DNA from: Punica granatum
Taxonomy: Eukaryota > Streptophyta > Magnoliopsida > Myrtales > Lythraceae
Direction of reading: 5' to 3'
Length of the DNA stretch: 64,000 nt
Assembly (NCBI RefSeq): GCF_007655135.1
Contig: NC_045130.1
Coordinates: 2,728,001-2,792,000 of the forward strand
Shown here piece after piece: positions 22,290 through 34,010 of this stretch. The position numbers and the translations under genes are program-made. The notes under the pieces are model-generated. The model saw nothing but the letters and a program-made list of their open reading frames with translations, was not told where the DNA came from and did no database searches. Each line of letters opens with the position of its first letter. Position 1 is the stretch's first letter.

Positions 22290-22809
22290 TGCAGAAGAAA
22301 ATTTTAAAAACAAAAAAAAAATAGCAAGCACCCATTAAAAAATATATATATATATTAACAAAATAATCAAAGTCCACAGGTTTCACCAACAAAAACAAAA
22401 CATCCACTCCAACAAAATTTCCCTCAGAATCAGTATGTCCTCCATATCCCAGGTCGGTTGTCATCATTCGCGGCCCAAACAAGCTAATTATCAAGGATGG
22501 GCTTTCCGAAATAAGCTAGCATGCACAAAAGTCTGTTCAAGCTCAGCTACTAACTTGTTACCGGTGCTCGGCAACCTTAGGGCTACGGCTGCTGAAATTT
22601 CGGAAACACTCCAATGTGATTCAAGCGCTAATTAACTTACACGATTTCTCAATCCACATGGTACCTAATTGCCTCACCTGAACCATGTTAAAATTGCATG
22701 TTTGTACATTCCAATCAACAGAACAGCCAAGGAAGTGCAACACAATAGACAGACATGAAAGGGAGAGGGAGAGAGGGAGAAAGAGAGAGAGTGAATGAGA
22801 GATGCGCAC

Positions 22810-23910
22810 TCACATCTCAACATGGTCATGGTCACCGATGTTGAGAGCACCTTCAGACGTGACAGTAGCAATGAAGTTCTTCCCCTCGCGTACAAGCCGG
22901 ACGCTTGCGTAAGGAAGATACTCCCTGATCCTGGTTTCCTTGTCCGAAGCTCCTTCCATGAAGATGAAGAAGGTAAGAGGTCCATCCTCGGAGGAGCACT
23001 GACAGAAAGCATGGATCACCAAACCGTCCAGCTTCAAGCCCTGCACCTGCACTTCTCCCGTCTCCTTCTTGGAGGACAAGTCATAGATGGACCAACGAGC
23101 TGCATGGTCGATTATGAAAAGAGTGTCTCGACCCCAAAGAATGAGGTTCCTCCTGCAGTTGCCAACGCGGGACCCGGGGAAGTTGGGGTCGAACTCTTCC
23201 CAGCAGTTCTCTTCCACGTCGTACGACAAGAGACGGGGATGATTACTATCGTACAGCATAAACAGTGTTTTCTTGCGATGCTCCTTGCCATCGGCAAGGG
23301 ACTGATTAGTGGTCGCGTTGTCCCACAGAAAGTAACAAGAGGGCGACATGTGCGCAACATATTTAGGCACTTCCCTAGGCTGCAGGAACGTGTCCTTCAG
23401 AGGGTCATAAATCTCGATCCAAGATCGCCGATGCTCCAGAGATGCCGAGCAGCCCAAGCCTCCGAAGATATATAACTTATCATCATATGGGACTCCCACG
23501 GGCCATGATCGTCCTAATTCCATAGAACCGCAGAACCTCAAAGTCAAAGAAAAACCAGAAGGACAAGGTCTCGGTCTAGTTCTCAGTCCAGGTGCTGGTG
23601 GTGATGCATCAGCGTCGAAGGACCACAGGGCTGTCGAGAGACCAAGCAAGTTTATCTTACTCGCACCACTTGAAAACTGTAAACCTCCCATGAGAAAGAA
23701 GCGACGACCGACGCGGCTGCAACCCGGACCGTCGGGAAGGGGTTGATCTTGTAGTCCGTGAGGAACAACAGGGTCCGTAATTAGTCGATGATCAGCATTC
23801 TTATCAAAATCAGCCTCAGTGAAAGATGAGTAATCATAAGTTAAACACTCGCCAAAACCGAAAGGCCGCGATATCAACGCACAGAAGTGCATCCCTCCCT
23901 CCTCCTCCAT
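22810..23910 (-). CDS. Kelch-like beta-propeller protein (F-box/kelch family without an F-box)
   Basis: Uninterrupted 366-codon frame. I chose the ATG at 23910 (MEEEGGMHFCALI) because the upstream sequence ends in TCTATGCAG, a likely acceptor of a 5'-UTR intron, and the second copy at 29.16 kb has the same arrangement. Kelch-type blade signatures are GRRFFLMGG (residues 68-76) and KLYIFGG (145-151). Later blades are weaker: SWIEIYDPL, LLSYDVEENCWEEFDPNF, and LFIIDHAARWSIYDLSS. No F-box and no membrane segment is seen. Kelch propellers usually bind partner proteins, often as ubiquitin-ligase adaptors; here that is only inferred. The frame ends VEM-TGA, where GAGAT|GTGAGT could also be a donor, so 3' splicing is possible. 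Confidence 0.8.
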   Translation of the reverse strand: MEEEGGMHFCALISRPFGFGECLTYDYSSFTEADFDKNADHRLITDPVVPHGLQDQPLPDGPGCSRVGRRFFLMGGLQFSSGASKINLLGLSTALWSFDADASPPAPGLRTRPRPCPSGFSLTLRFCGSMELGRSWPVGVPYDDKLYIFGGLGCSASLEHRRSWIEIYDPLKDTFLQPREVPKYVAHMSPSCYFLWDNATTNQSLADGKEHRKKTLFMLYDSNHPRLLSYDVEENCWEEFDPNFPGSRVGNCRRNLILWGRDTLFIIDHAARWSIYDLSSKKETGEVQVQGLKLDGLVIHAFCQCSSEDGPLTFFIFMEGASDKETRIREYLPYASVRLVREGKNFIATVTSEGALNIGDHDHVEM

Positions 23911-24145
23911 CTTTAAGGGAATGAAGATCCTGCATAGATCAACCACCCGGTTCACGCTCTCAATCAAATTGAATTATATCTAATAGATCCCAACACAAGA
24001 ATTCCTACTTTGAATCTCAGTCCAAAAATATTATGATCAAGGTTATGTCAGAAGCGAGTACGGAGACAAAGATCGCGGCAAGCGGCCCAAGGAAGTCCTA
24101 ACGATTGCCAATCTAAATTAATCAAATCGACATATAACAGCTGTT

Positions 24146-24147
<2 letters not shown>

Positions 24148-24180
<33 letters not shown>
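24148..24180. repeat. Poly-C tract, 33 bp
   Basis: Thirty-three consecutive C on the plus strand (poly-G on the kelch sense strand), inside the inferred 5'-UTR intron. The matching place in the second kelch copy (29400-29415) has only a broken C run of about 15 bases, so the tract grew in this copy. Confidence 0.9.
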
Positions 24181-24540
24181 TACAATTCCAGACCAAGAAT
24201 TTAAGGACAAACCGATCAACGTGTAAACACATGTGAAAACCAATTGCAAAACATTCAAGACTAAAAAATTAAATTACTCCAATCAATACCACGGCACAAA
24301 TCCAACCCTAGTTTCGATCTCAATTCCAAAATTTTAGGGTTAGGGTTATGTCAGAGGCAATGTTCGGGGAAAGGGGGCCAAGGAAGTCTTCACGATTGCT
24401 GATCTAAACAATCATATCAAATATAGACATGAAACAGCAGTTTTCCCCCACTCATTCCAGATTAGTAATTGAAGAAAAATCGATCGATTGCAAAACTTTA
24501 AGCAATGTACGAAAACCTAAAAGGAGAACGATTACTCACT

Positions 24541-24690
24541 TGAGGGGGTTGACTTGACGCCGATGGTAAGAACGTTAGGAGGCTGATGGTCGAACGTGGT
24601 GGTGGATATGGATACGAGCACGGGGAGAATGGGGATTTGGGACCCAAATTGCAACTTTTTAGGGTTTCAGCTTCAAGGGACAATTGAATG
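24541..24690 (-). other. Putative 5'-UTR exon of the kelch gene
   Basis: On the minus strand the sequence has an AAACCCTAAA-type leader (near 24660) and ends at CTCAA|GTGAGTAATC (donor at about 24540). This would pair with the acceptor just upstream of the kelch ATG, giving a roughly 0.6-kb leader intron. Inferred from signals only. Confidence 0.4.
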
Positions 24691-24699
24691 AATTGAAAT

Positions 24700-25734
24700 T
24701 TTCCGGAAAGAATAAAAAAAATTTAAAAAAAAAAGAAAAAAAGCAAATTGGATTAATGGTTGATTCAGATTATTTCCGTGATTTTGTTGGTTGATCGTCG
24801 GTTTTTGCCGATTGGTTTTATGTGTCGTCGATTCAATTGAAAATTGTCGGTGAATGGATGCCGTAATTTTCTCGACACTTTGCTCTCTGGCTTGGAATTT
24901 CAGGTGTTGACCAAATTGGGCGCGGGGAAATCTGTTGCTTCGTGCATGTGGTGGCATTCAGATTGGATTATGTCGGTAAATATGTACTCGTGGCAATCAA
25001 TATAATTGTTGTCACTAAGTTGATCGATAATGGATTGAATTATTCCCTGTACCTGAATTCGCTTGTTTTCCAATAAAGACCGGGAAAGGATTCATGCTTT
25101 TTTTTTTGGTTTAAAATTAATTTCTCTATATAGTCATAGAGTTCAGAAGTTTTGGTATACAGTTTGATTGACACCGAATCAAGTTATATAGAATTTGACG
25201 ATGACTATGGGGTGTATGGGACATGCATTCCATCTAGATAGTCACATACATATATATATATATATATGATAATGATCCGGAAGACTTGAGTCCCACGTCT
25301 CATCAAGAAGTGGGATCATATATGGATAAATAGGAGGGCTTTTTATTTTGTGTCATGATGTGAGAGAGTTTCATGAATTGATGCGGCTTTGTAGCCGCCA
25401 AAGTGGCTGCTAGGTCCGTGAAATTCCGGTCTCCCATGTTAGTAGGGACGTCTCAGATCATTGTGCTTGATCATCTGCCCAAATGTGTTGGTTTAGTATT
25501 ATGATTTTGAGATTTTACACGAGACATATGGTTGAGGATTGATCAGCTTTAGAGACTTTTCTGCCCAAAAGTGATAATTTTTGAAAATTGAGAAATTCCT
25601 CGGGACTGTCTCATGTAGAGGGTTCTAAATTACGTGTCATGTTTTTTGTCCAAAAGTGATTATATGATTATGTGCTTGAACTCTTGATTTTGTATACTCA
25701 TTTATAGTCTTGGAGTGTATATTATTTGCCCATT
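24700..25734. other. Intergenic / upstream region of kelch gene and of the copia element
   Basis: No gene seen. 25250-25268 is a short TA repeat. 25560-25680 holds two similar phrases (GCCCAAAAGTGATAATTTTT and GTCCAAAAGTGATTATATGA) that may belong to the leader of the copia element. Confidence 0.35.
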
Positions 25735-28180
25735 AAGTGCTAATATTATATAATTTCTTTTCAGTCTCCTTTGCTATTAATAACAACTCAAATCGAATTA
25801 AGATCTTGATTGGCTCGAACTTTAAGAAATGGAAGCAAGATATCGAGTTTGCAGTTGGAATTGCTCATATTGAGATGGCCCTGATTGAGAATAAGCCAGC
25901 CAGATTGACTGCTGAGAGCAGTGCGGACCAAAAGGAGAAGTATGCCAAGTAGGAAAGATCGAACAAGTTGTGTTTGCTGACCATGAAGAAATCAATTTCC
26001 GAACACTTGATGAGTGGATTGCTTGAGACAACCATTGCTAAGTAATTTCTTGCTGTTGTGGGACAGAGGTACCGTGTTTTAGACAATGCCGAGGTAGGCA
26101 CTCTTTTGCAAAGTCTAATGGAAATGCGGTATGATTTTGTTGGAGGTGTTAGGGAGTACATCCTAAAGATGGTCCACATTCAATCGAAGCGCAAAGGTCT
26201 TAAAATTGACTTGCCATAACAATTTCTTGTCCATTGTGCTTTCAACACTCTGCCTTCTGAATTTGGCCAGATCAAAACAGCCTACAACACTCAGAGTGAG
26301 ACTTGGCCCAATAATTGGCTAATAACCAAGTGTATCTTTGAAGAGGAGAAGATCAAGAAAAAGAGCGGTGACAATGCCTTATTTGTCTCCCATTCCAAAT
26401 CCCATCCGGGGAAAGGAAAGAAACACAAGTTTGATGCCCCTAAGAAGGCTCAAGAGATGAAGGCTGATGGTTCTAGTAAGGCTCATGATGTTGGAGGCCT
26501 CAATGTTGTCATAAAAAAGGTGGTCAAGGGTTTCTTTTGTAAGAAGAAAGGTCATTTGAAGCCGAGCTGTTCCAAATATAAAAACTGGCTAGAAAAGCAT
26601 AGACATAAGGATGCAGGTAATTCTTTGGCTCTTATTTGCTGTGAACCCAATTTTATTGAAGCCCCATCTAGTTCCTGGTGGCTTGACAGTGTTTCAACAA
26701 TGCATGTTGCTTTTACCATGCAGGGGTTCATAAGCACAAGGAAGCCAAATGAGTTAGAGTCCAAGCTTAAAGTAGGCAACAATACTGAGGTCGAAGTTGA
26801 ATTCATAAGAGCTGTTTGCTTAAATTTAGAAATTGGGTTTAAGCTTTTGTTAGAAAACACATTTTATGTATCGCCTTTTAGGCAGAATTTGATTTCAATT
26901 TCATGTTTGGACAAGTGTGGTTATTCTTTTTGTATTAAAGACTCTAAGTTTGATTTGATCTTTGATTCAAAAGTTATTGGAACTGCATTTTGTCAAATAA
27001 TTTATATAGAATGTGTTTGGCTCCTCTTGAAATTTATACATCATACAGTGTTGAAAATATTGTTGCTAAAAGACCCTTTATAAAGGAAAGGTCTTCCATG
27101 TTATGGCATAAGCATTTGGGCTATATTTCTAGGGATAGGGTGGAAACGTTAATAAAGGATAATATCCTTCATACTCTTGACTTCAGTAACCTGGAAACAT
27201 GTGTAAACTGTTGCATGAGTAAATTAACTACAATTAAATCAAAAGAGGCAACTTGCAGTTCAAACCTTTTGGAGATAATCCACACTGACATTAGTAGGCC
27301 TTGTTCAAATACATTGTGTGGTTGCAAATATTTTATAACTTTTATTGAAAATTTTCCCTGATATGGTTATCTCTTCTTGATTAAGGAAAAGTCTGATGCT
27401 CTTGATAAATTCAAAGTATTTAAAACTTAAATTGAGAAACAGCTGGGAAAAGTTATCAAAATTGTCAGGCCTGACCGTAGTGGTGAGTATAATGGCAAGA
27501 GTGACGATGTACGGCAACAACATATGGGTCATTTTGCCAAGTACTTGCAGGACTGTGGGATTGTTGCCCAATATAGTACGCCCGGCAGCCCTGAACAAAA
27601 TGGTGTGGCCGAAAGGCGTAACCGCACACAAAAAGATATGATGAGGAGCATGATGAGTAGAACCAATCTACTTGAATTTCTGGGTGAGACTATTAAAATG
27701 GCATTATACATTCTAAACGGAGTTCCTAGTAAATCAATCCCTAAAACACCTTTTGAGCTGTGGACCGGAAGGAAACCTAGTTTAAATCACTTTCGCATAT
27801 CGGGTTGTTTGCAGAAGTTCCATATATAATCCCTTTCAAAGAAAATTGGATCCTAGATCTGTTTATTCTTTCTTTATAGGGTATCCTGATCATTCTAAGG
27901 GTACAAATTATACTGTCCATCTAGGGGTACTAGAATTGTGGAATCGCAGACAATAAAATTTATATAGTTAGATATTGTCAATAGTGGTAGCTGCTCTCAA
28001 CCTATTCAAGAACAAGGACAATTTGAGGTAGTGGTTATTTCTCTTCCCGCATTAGGTAATAATTCGGTACCATCTCTTGTGGACTAAATCCTTCTTGCAC
28101 CACAGATCATAAATAAAAATAATGGCACCATTGGGTCAATAGATGAAAAAGAGAACTTATGGCAACAATTAGGATCATAA
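25735..28180 (+). mobile_element. Ty1-copia retrotransposon, gag to integrase, degenerate
   Basis: Plus-strand blocks in normal order are: gag (FKKWKQDIEFAVG, about 25825), a zinc knuckle, protease, and integrase (LWHKHLGYISRDRVETL at 27100; YSTPGSPEQNGVAERRNRT at 27572). They are split over several frames by stops and small indels. The zinc knuckle reads GFFCKKKGHLKPSC, so the first cysteine is lost. The protease box reads WWLDSVST instead of the usual D-S/T-G. The remaining text fades out about 350 bp past integrase (YPDHSKGTNY-like text, near 27880). Reverse transcriptase and RNase H are absent. No LTR pair was found. Confidence 0.85.
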
Positions 28181-28639
28181 ATATATATGTGTACAGGTTG
28201 CATGCTAACGTCACTCGTAGAAATATAAGTCAAAGAGGATATAATAATCATCAACTGAAATCCCCCTACGAAAGCATTCAGATAACATAAAAAGGACTTC
28301 AAATACAACAAACTCAGTCAGAACATAATATCCCCAAGGAAGATCAATCTATATGACCAATCTAACTGAGTTCACAATAATTAATCAAGGTCGTAATGTC
28401 ATTTATTTGTTTTAGCCCCAATAAGCGTGGATCTACACTCGAAATTTTAAAACTTCAGCTTAAGTTTTCCACTGACATAAAGGAAAGAGTACAAGATTTA
28501 GCGTCATTTACAAAAGAGTTCTCACGAAATAGTTCTAATTATATTTGTTCATCGAAAGAAGTGGTTGCCTTTTTTTTTTTTTTGGATTGGTAAAGAAATG
28601 GGTACCCCGGAAAAACAAAAAAAACTTATCATTTTCCGG

Positions 28640-29044
28640 TTACATATTATATTGGTTCCATCTAGAAGCACCACACTTACTGTAGCGATCAACAGTCGCA
28701 TTTTCTTTCCAGTAAAGTATGCAAAAATTACAGAACACGTCTATCTTCTCGTAACCAAGGCATAGATCCTTGATGAACTTACGTGCTTCATAATAAGAAC
28801 CCGATATCGTTTCTCCAACCGAAAATGCTTTCTTCAATAATTCAAGTAGCCTGTCAAACGACTTATCACTCCAACCATAAAGGCACTTTATGAGCAGCAA
28901 TTGCACGAGAAAAGAAGGTTTCGTAAATTTAGTGCATCCTAGATAAAGTGACTGCTCACAATCTTTCAATTGCCTAAAGAACTTTTTTGCCTCTCCATTT
29001 GGTTCTTCATTATCACTTGATTCATCAACTAACCCACCACCCAA
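28640..29044 (-). pseudogene. CACTA (En/Spm, TNP2-like) transposase fragment
   Basis: The minus-strand frame of 134 codons includes YLGCTKFTKPSFLVQLLLIK, CLYGWSDKSFDRLLELLKKA and GSYYEARKFIKDLCLGYEKI. It also has FCNFCILYWKENATVDRYSK. This order is typical of the N-terminal half of plant CACTA TNP2 transposases. The frame is open but is only a fragment, with no terminal CACTA repeats seen. It directly abuts a kelch gene fragment at 29045. Confidence 0.75.
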
Positions 29045-29550
29045 AGAAGTTCTTTAGGATCGACATTTTTATCCAAATCAGCCTCGGTGAAATATAAGCA
29101 TTTGATAGGTTCACCCTCGACCGGCGATAGGAAAGCAAAGAAGGGTATCCCTCCCTCCTCCTCCATCCTTGAGGCGGGAACGAAAATCCTGCATATATCA
29201 ACCACTCGTTACCCTCTCAATGGCAATTGGATTGTTCTAATCAATCCCAGCAGTACACCAATTAATTCCTACTTTTGATCCTCAGTACATATATAATTCT
29301 AGGGTTAGGGTTAAGCAAGAGGCAAGCAAGGAGACAAAATCGAGGCAGCGGGAGAAAGGGAGGCCTTACATTGCCTATGTTAAATATGACAGTGGTTTGC
29401 CCCCCCTCCCCAACAGAATAATAAAGAATTTAAGGAAAAGAAGCGATCGCAAATCAACCAACGTCTAAACAAGGATTTCAGGTTTACAAGTAAACACATA
29501 GAAAAACCGACTGCAAATCATTCCAGACTAAAAATTGAATTACTCCAATG
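29045..29550 (-). pseudogene. Second kelch copy, 5' piece (inverted)
   Basis: The minus strand gives MEEEGGIPFFAFLSPVEGEP and CLYFTEADLDKNVD, matching the first 40 codons of the intact kelch gene. It is preceded by the same ATATGCAG acceptor and by sequence like the intact gene's leader intron (TTAGGGTTA near 29300, short C run at 29400-29415). The left end breaks off at the CACTA fragment. The right end breaks off where the copy's 3' piece starts in the opposite orientation. Confidence 0.75.
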
Positions 29551-29560
29551 AATCCCAAAG

Positions 29561-30690
29561 GATTTCGTTCTTTGGGGTCGCAACACTCTTTTCATAATCC
29601 ACCAGGCAGCTAGTTGGACATATTGAATTTCCATTGGGCTTATACGGACTCGAGTCTATATCCAATTAAAAACTTAAGCTGATAAGTGGTAGTACCCAAG
29701 TATCATATAAACCAATGGATTTTGATTCATCTTTTCTATTTGAGATTAATATCTTCAACACCCGCCCTCACGTGTAACATGTGGTCTATTTTTGCCTATA
29801 CGTTGTCACGTGCCCTTAAACACCCACCCTCAACAATTGATCTCGAGTCGGGCTCTTCTTCCGTGCTCGGGTGAGGGGGGACTAACACGAGGCGCACTTT
29901 GGCTACACTCGACGTACTGGGTCTGACATGGTGTGAGTGCGCACACGCGCGTAGGCACGCATACGCGTAACCTAGACTCTGATACCATATTGAATTTCCA
30001 TTGGGCTTATACGTACTCAAGCTCATATCCACTTAAAAGTTTAAGCTGATAAGTGGTGGTACTCAAGTTTCATATAAATCAATGGATTTTGATTCATCTT
30101 TTCTATGTGGAATTAATATCCTCAACATGACTATCTACTACTTGTCCTCCAAGAAGTTGACGGGAGCACTGCAGGTGCCAGACTAGAAGAATGATGATTC
30201 GGTGACCCATGCTTTCGGTCGTTGCTGCTCTAAGGATGGAAGCCCTATCATCACCATCTTTATGAGAGGTCATGTTCAAACCGGAGATACGGAGGCTATG
30301 CCTGGGAACTTGAAGGATATTCCTTACGCAATGGTCAAGCCTGAACGTCCTGAGGGGAAGAACTTTGTCGCTACCGTCAAGTCCGAAGGTGCTCTCAAAG
30401 TCGGTGATTTTGATAACTATGCTGTGATGCGACTGCCTCTCTCTCTCTCTCTGTATGTATCGAGCTGTCTATATTACATTGCACTTCCTTGGCTATTTTT
30501 TCTGGATTGGATGTACATGCAATTTAACAGGCATGCTTCAGGTCAGGCAATTAGGCACATAAAGATCGAGAAATCGGGTAAACTGTGTGCATGTTGGAAT
30601 TCATCCTAGCTAGTGTTTCAGAAAGTTCAGCTGCACGCTATATATATGGCTCTAGGATTTTTATTTTTTTCTTTTTTGTGGCTTCTGGTT
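29561..30690 (+). pseudogene. Second kelch copy, 3' piece, split by a TRIM element
   Basis: Plus strand: LWGRNTLFIIHQAASWT (to 29619), then the TRIM, then IYYLSSKKLTGALQVPD, a stop, and DDSVTHAFGRCCSKDGSPII, IPYAMVKPERPEGKNFVATV, KSEGALKVGDFDNYAVM. These match the last third of the intact gene (SEGALNIGDHDHVEM). The CT-rich stretch and following 200 bp also match the region past the intact gene's stop. The middle of the gene is missing. Confidence 0.75.
29624..30127 (-). mobile_element. TRIM (terminal-repeat retrotransposon in miniature)
   Basis: Two 137-bp direct repeats, 29624-29760 and 29991-30127, flank a 230-bp interior. Read on the minus strand each repeat runs TGTTGA...ATTCA. The first is followed, after ATA, by TGGTATCAGAG (29987-29977), the tRNA-Met-type primer-binding site of plant LTR elements. 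A purine run GAGGGCGGG (29769-29761) lies directly before the second repeat, as a polypurine tract should. There is no coding capacity. Flanks GGAC (29616-29619) and TGAC (30128-30131) may be an imperfect target-site duplication. Confidence 0.88.
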
Positions 30691-30699
30691 TTCCTAAAC

Positions 30700-32571
30700 A
30701 ACAAATGGTATATTTGCTGACTATATTTCATGTATGTATGGCAGTTTTGCAGATCAAATTGAAGGAGGGCAGCAGGTTGCAGAATAACATCTCATGACAA
30801 GTTTAAGATTGACATGCAGTCTGGTCTCGAGGTTCCTGGAACCAAGATGGATATAAACGGATCGGAGCAAGTGTGTATTCATATCGTATAATAATGTGCA
30901 CTCACGTGGGGTTTGCTTCCATAGATTTGCAGTTTGTAATAAACAATTGCTTCCTTTAACCGGGAATAGAGACCACATGTGCCCCACCTCCTCGGTTAGA
31001 AACTGATATTGTTAAGAAACTCAAAGGTCCTCTGCTTATTATCATCTATCTCTTGATTTTTATTTTCTTTTTCTTTTTTTTAAATATTGACTCATCATTT
31101 ATCTTTAATTGTCTGAGTTTTGTTGTTTCATCAATGGCATGTCGACGTTTTGATAGCACTAAGCTGCTTTGTAAATTGATAGCACTAAACCCATGAGTTT
31201 TTCTTATGAAAACCATTTGCGTAAGCTAGAGTAAAAGTAAAAGAAAGAAAGAAATTTCAAATTGTAAGTTGAACACATGGATTAAGAAAGGAAATAATGA
31301 GAAATTAGATAGTAATTTAAGGGTTTTATCTATATTTAATTAGAGCAATTAATAAAATACGAGGGCAATTTGGTGTGATGGATAATAAATGGAATGGATT
31401 AGTCAAAGTGGGGTGGAAATAGTCCCAACCTTATTTTTATTATATATTTGAGATGATGATCAACCAAGTCCAAAAATGACTTAATCCCGATTTACATCAA
31501 TTTCAGAAATCGGCAAATTCAATAAAGAAAAGAAATTCATGTGCTTAATTTTAAGGGAAAAAAATACAAATTCATAAGGAAAAAAATCAACAATCAAAAT
31601 TAGGATATTGATTTCTCGTCCAACGTATCAATTCCTCCATGAGGGTCCTCGAGCAACCTCATCTGAGGGGTGGGGGCCCACCCAGGGACGGTTAGAGGAT
31701 TTTAGTCAAGGTGGGGCGAGTCTTTACGAGGCAAAAGGAAAAGCCACTTTGCCGAGTTATGGGGCAAATATAAGTAATTTCATTAAAAAAAAAATTATGA
31801 TTTTTCATATGTTGAAATTTTAGGGGATGTTATTGGCACCCTCAGTTCCCCGATCCATCTCTGGCCGACCGAAAGCCCCCAGCCAATTTTTCCTTTTGAA
31901 AAATAAATATAAAAAATAAGAAAGTATCAAAATATTTTATTTTTAATTTTTTTTTGAAACTTATATATATATAAATTTGCGAGACCTACTATTATTTTCT
32001 CAATTTTGAAAATAGATTTTTTGATTTTGCAAAAAATAGAAATCTACATTTATAAGACACCCAATTATCTTCTTAATTTTCAAAAGATCCAGAGTATTTT
32101 AGGGAACAATTCAAATATAACAAATCACCTAAGATAATATTTGCTTTAAATAAAAACAAATTAGATCGTATATTTTTTATAGATATGATGTGCCATAATT
32201 TACTTTCAAAAAACAAACCATACTATACTTTATAAATATAGTTATGATATATTATCTATATTAAATTATATATGATAAGTTATAAACAGAAAAAGTACCA
32301 CATATCAAATATGACATATTCTATCTTTGCTCACATAGTGAAAATGCTAAAAAATGTACGTTTAGGTCTAATGTTGTTTCTGTTCTCTCACTAATAGATG
32401 GAGAACAAAATTGTTCTCCGAAAGCTTTCCTTTCTTTCTGTTTGCGGGGATGAGGTGTGGTTGCTTTTTAGCCTGAATCCTCGTCCAAAAATTTTCTGGG
32501 CCTTTGCTGTTTGGGGTGGAACTCTTCAGCAAATTATCGCACATTAGTCTGTATTTCGACTTTTTTTCTAA
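30700..32571. other. Intergenic, no gene seen
   Basis: AT-rich spacer with long T and A runs. 31640-31780 is a GC-richer patch with no recognisable frame. Confidence 0.45.
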
Positions 32572-33031
32572 GTAATTACACTGGTGGTCCAAAAAGTTTC
32601 ACTAATGTATCAAGTTGGTCCAAAAAAGTTTTTTGTTACTTGATGGTACAAAATGTTTCAAAAGTGTAACATGATAGTACAAATCGTTATCTCACCATTA
32701 GCACCGTCAAGCAAAGCTAACGTGGCCAACACGTGGCTCGGATATGTTTTTAGGAGTTGGTAGAATATTACATGATGGTTCAAACTCTTTTGAAATTGTC
32801 ACTGAATGGTCCAAAATGTTTTACAGATGTAACATAATGGTACAAAATATTTCTTTAATTAACTTAAAGGTCCACCCATGTCAATGGCGAGATGACGACG
32901 TCAATGGCGAGATAACGGTTTGTACTATCATGTTACAACTTTAAAACATTTTGTATCGTCGAGTAGCAAAAAAAACTTTTTGGATCAACTTGATATATTA
33001 GTGAAACTTTTTGAACCATCAGTTTAATTAC
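32572..33031. mobile_element. Foldback MITE with ~135-bp inverted ends
   Basis: The left arm (GTAATTACACTGGTGGTCC at 32572 onward) is matched in reverse complement by the right arm (GTAATTAAACTGATGGTTC read from 33031 leftward). Similarity runs about 135 bp on each side through GTAACATGATAGTACAAA and the TCTCACCATT/TCTCGCCATT text. The middle is unique. No coding capacity and no clean target-site duplication seen. Superfamily unassigned. Confidence 0.8.
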
Positions 33032-33530
33032 TCTTTTTTTTTTTTTATAGACTTGGATGGATCAGTTGCCAGTCGCTCCCTTAATAGAATCCTCAGCACT
33101 GACGCCTTCATTACTGAAACTACGAACTCGAATGAGGAGCTGCTGTCCGACTCGACCCTCTATTACTTAAGCCAGAGATGATTCGTCCAAGTCATATGAT
33201 GCGTTGCACGGGTAGTAGTAGACTACTGTTGATTAATTTTTGCTGGATCAATAAAATTGGGAAGATGCATTTGGTCATGATGAGAGCCAAACTCGGACGC
33301 GGTTTCAGGAAATTGAGCGGTGCCTCCATTCGCGGTGGGATTACAGCTCCAATTTCCCATTCTCAAGAAGATTCTTATAATTAATTGAGCCATGCCAGCC
33401 AGACAGATCGATTTAGAAAAATAGAGCCGACAAATATTTTTTTTCAATATATAATTACGCAGTGCAAGTATTTTTATTTATAACACCACCCAAAAGAAAG
33501 TATTTTTGCTTATTTCCCTTCCCCAGGCAT

Positions 33531-33555
33531 TAATTAATTAATTAATTAATTAATT
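33531..33555. repeat. (TAAT)n microsatellite
   Basis: Six uninterrupted TAAT units about 450 bp upstream of the Ole e 1-like start codon. A short AAGC repeat follows (33580-33600). Confidence 0.8.
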
Positions 33556-34010
33556 ACACGATTTATTTTTCTTTTTCCAAAAGCAAAAGCAAAAGCAAAA
33601 GCGTTTGTTTTTCTCTCTTATTCTGCCGCTTTTTAATTTGCATGGCTCCTCGCGGCCGCGCCAATTGGACCCATGTGAGCACCGACACTGACAGCTGCAC
33701 TCAATCACGACGACAGTCTGTTTCCCCTACTCCTCACTCTCCTCCCACCGCACCCTTCTTTCTACTGCCACTCATTCGACGCCACATCAGCACACAGGCA
33801 AATAAGATCAAATCCAACGGCCCAAAGAGAAGTCCATCATAAGCCACCGTGCACCTCTCGCACAAGATCGCCCCTCCGTCTTCCTCTTCCCTCAACTTGC
33901 TTCTCCGTTCGCTCGCCTATGTATCTCTTCACTCGGTTGCCCCAATCTCTCTCTCTCTCTCATACCGTCCTCTCTCGTCTACGACTCTTCTGAAGATTAG
34001 TCCAACCGCA

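Noticed and set aside
22795..23475. 226-codon plus-strand frame
   Set aside because: Antisense shadow of the kelch gene, with no motif of its own.
33849..34010. Upstream in-frame ATG for the Ole e 1-like gene
   Set aside because: It would add 54 serine- and leucine-rich residues before a textbook signal peptide that starts at 34011; the extra part is CT-rich leader sequence.
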